A DNA stretch of 15,190 nt, from the NCBI GenBank assembly GCA_025359355.1, contig JANYGR010000405.1, positions 1-15,190 of the forward strand, given 5' to 3'. The first letter of the stretch is position 1. Every line of letters starts with the position of its first letter. This DNA comes from Bacteroidota bacterium (GTDB taxonomy: Bacteria > Bacteroidota > Bacteroidia > B-17B0 > Aurantibacillaceae). The notes beneath the pieces were generated by a model. The model was given only the letters and a program-made list of their open reading frames with translations, was not told where the DNA came from and searched no databases. A program made the position numbers and the translations under genes. Positions 15,026 through 15,190 of this stretch are shown in pieces.

Positions 15026-15190
15026 CTAAAATAATTTACTTAAGTCTAAAATTAACTGTGGCGTTCTTTCAAGAGCATTGCCTATAACTATGTAATCAGG
15101 GTTTGTAGCAAGTATGTTTTTAGCTTTTGCAACGGAATCTATTCCTCCTCCAACGATTAAGGGTATAGAAATATTTTTTTTAACTTGTCT
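15026..15190 (-). CDS. Geranylgeranylglyceryl/heptaprenylglyceryl phosphate synthase family, C-terminal 54 residues (5' end outside window)
   Basis: Only the C-terminus is visible, in an open frame from the window edge to a TAG stop. It contains IPLIVGGGIDSVAKAKNILA followed by PDYIVIGNALERTP, the phosphate-binding end of the TIM barrel in the PcrB/GGGPS family. These enzymes attach a polyprenyl diphosphate to sn-glycerol-1-phosphate, making an archaeal-type ether lipid precursor; Bacteroidota carry a bacterial GGGPS group whose lipid product has no settled role. Related barrels such as TenI or HisF share a GG phosphate loop, but the VGGGI plus VIGNALE pairing is specific enough. The TenI-like gene follows after 6 bases. 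Residues that set chain length lie outside the window. Confidence 0.85.
   Translation of the reverse strand, partial: RQVKKNISIPLIVGGGIDSVAKAKNILATNPDYIVIGNALERTPQLILDLSKLF

Overview
The window is 15.2 kb of AT-rich chromosome from a member of the Bacteroidota (Flavobacteriia/Sphingobacteriia-like). The evidence is gene content and style: a PD40/TPR envelope protein of the PorE type, DUF6702, a bacterial GGGP-synthase-family enzyme, lipobox and signal-peptide leaders on many products, start codons without Shine-Dalgarno sequences, candidate promoters ending in TAnnTTTG (the Bacteroidetes -7 box), and an intergenic repeat whose translation contains the LSEVEVS motif common in this phylum. No species is claimed. 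No rRNA, tRNA, CRISPR array, transposase or phage gene was seen, and no stretch over 300 bases lacks a gene. I found no defence system or other clearly new multi-gene system.

Layout. (1) 1-2404: a minus-strand pair, HupE/UreJ-like membrane protein followed by a secreted M1 metallopeptidase that runs off the left edge, and a divergent DUF6702 gene whose start lies 5 bases from the HupE/UreJ start. (2) 2405-2588: an intergenic inverted-repeat element between convergent genes. (3) 2589-7271: four minus-strand genes, transcribed in the order PD40/TPR envelope protein, recR, MFS transporter, secreted transglutaminase-like protein. The last two are 7 bases apart; a hairpin lies before the MFS gene. 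(4) 7400-9064: a peptide-binding lipoprotein of ABC type with no permease nearby, ending at a strong two-way terminator shared with queA. (5) 9140-10189: queA. (6) 10395-12198: two DUF4197 paralogues in tandem, one a lipoprotein and one a soluble periplasmic protein, each with its own terminator and with related upstream regions. (7) 12260-14364: cinA and an alpha/beta hydrolase on the plus strand. (8) 14387-15190: a minus-strand pair, GGGP-synthase family (only its C-terminus is inside) followed by a degenerate TenI/ThiE-like protein.

How the genes fit together. About half are housekeeping: recR (recombinational repair), queA (queuosine tRNA modification) and cinA (NMN deamidation/nucleotide repair). 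The rest serve the envelope or periplasm: metallopeptidase, transglutaminase-like protein, PD40 protein, solute-binding lipoprotein and the DUF4197 pair. The most useful second looks are the TenI-like protein that has lost most thiamine-synthase active-site residues beside a GGGP synthase, the DUF4197 pair with a shared TTGGCAA upstream box, the M1/HupE-UreJ/DUF6702 cluster, and several start corrections that reveal clean signal peptides.
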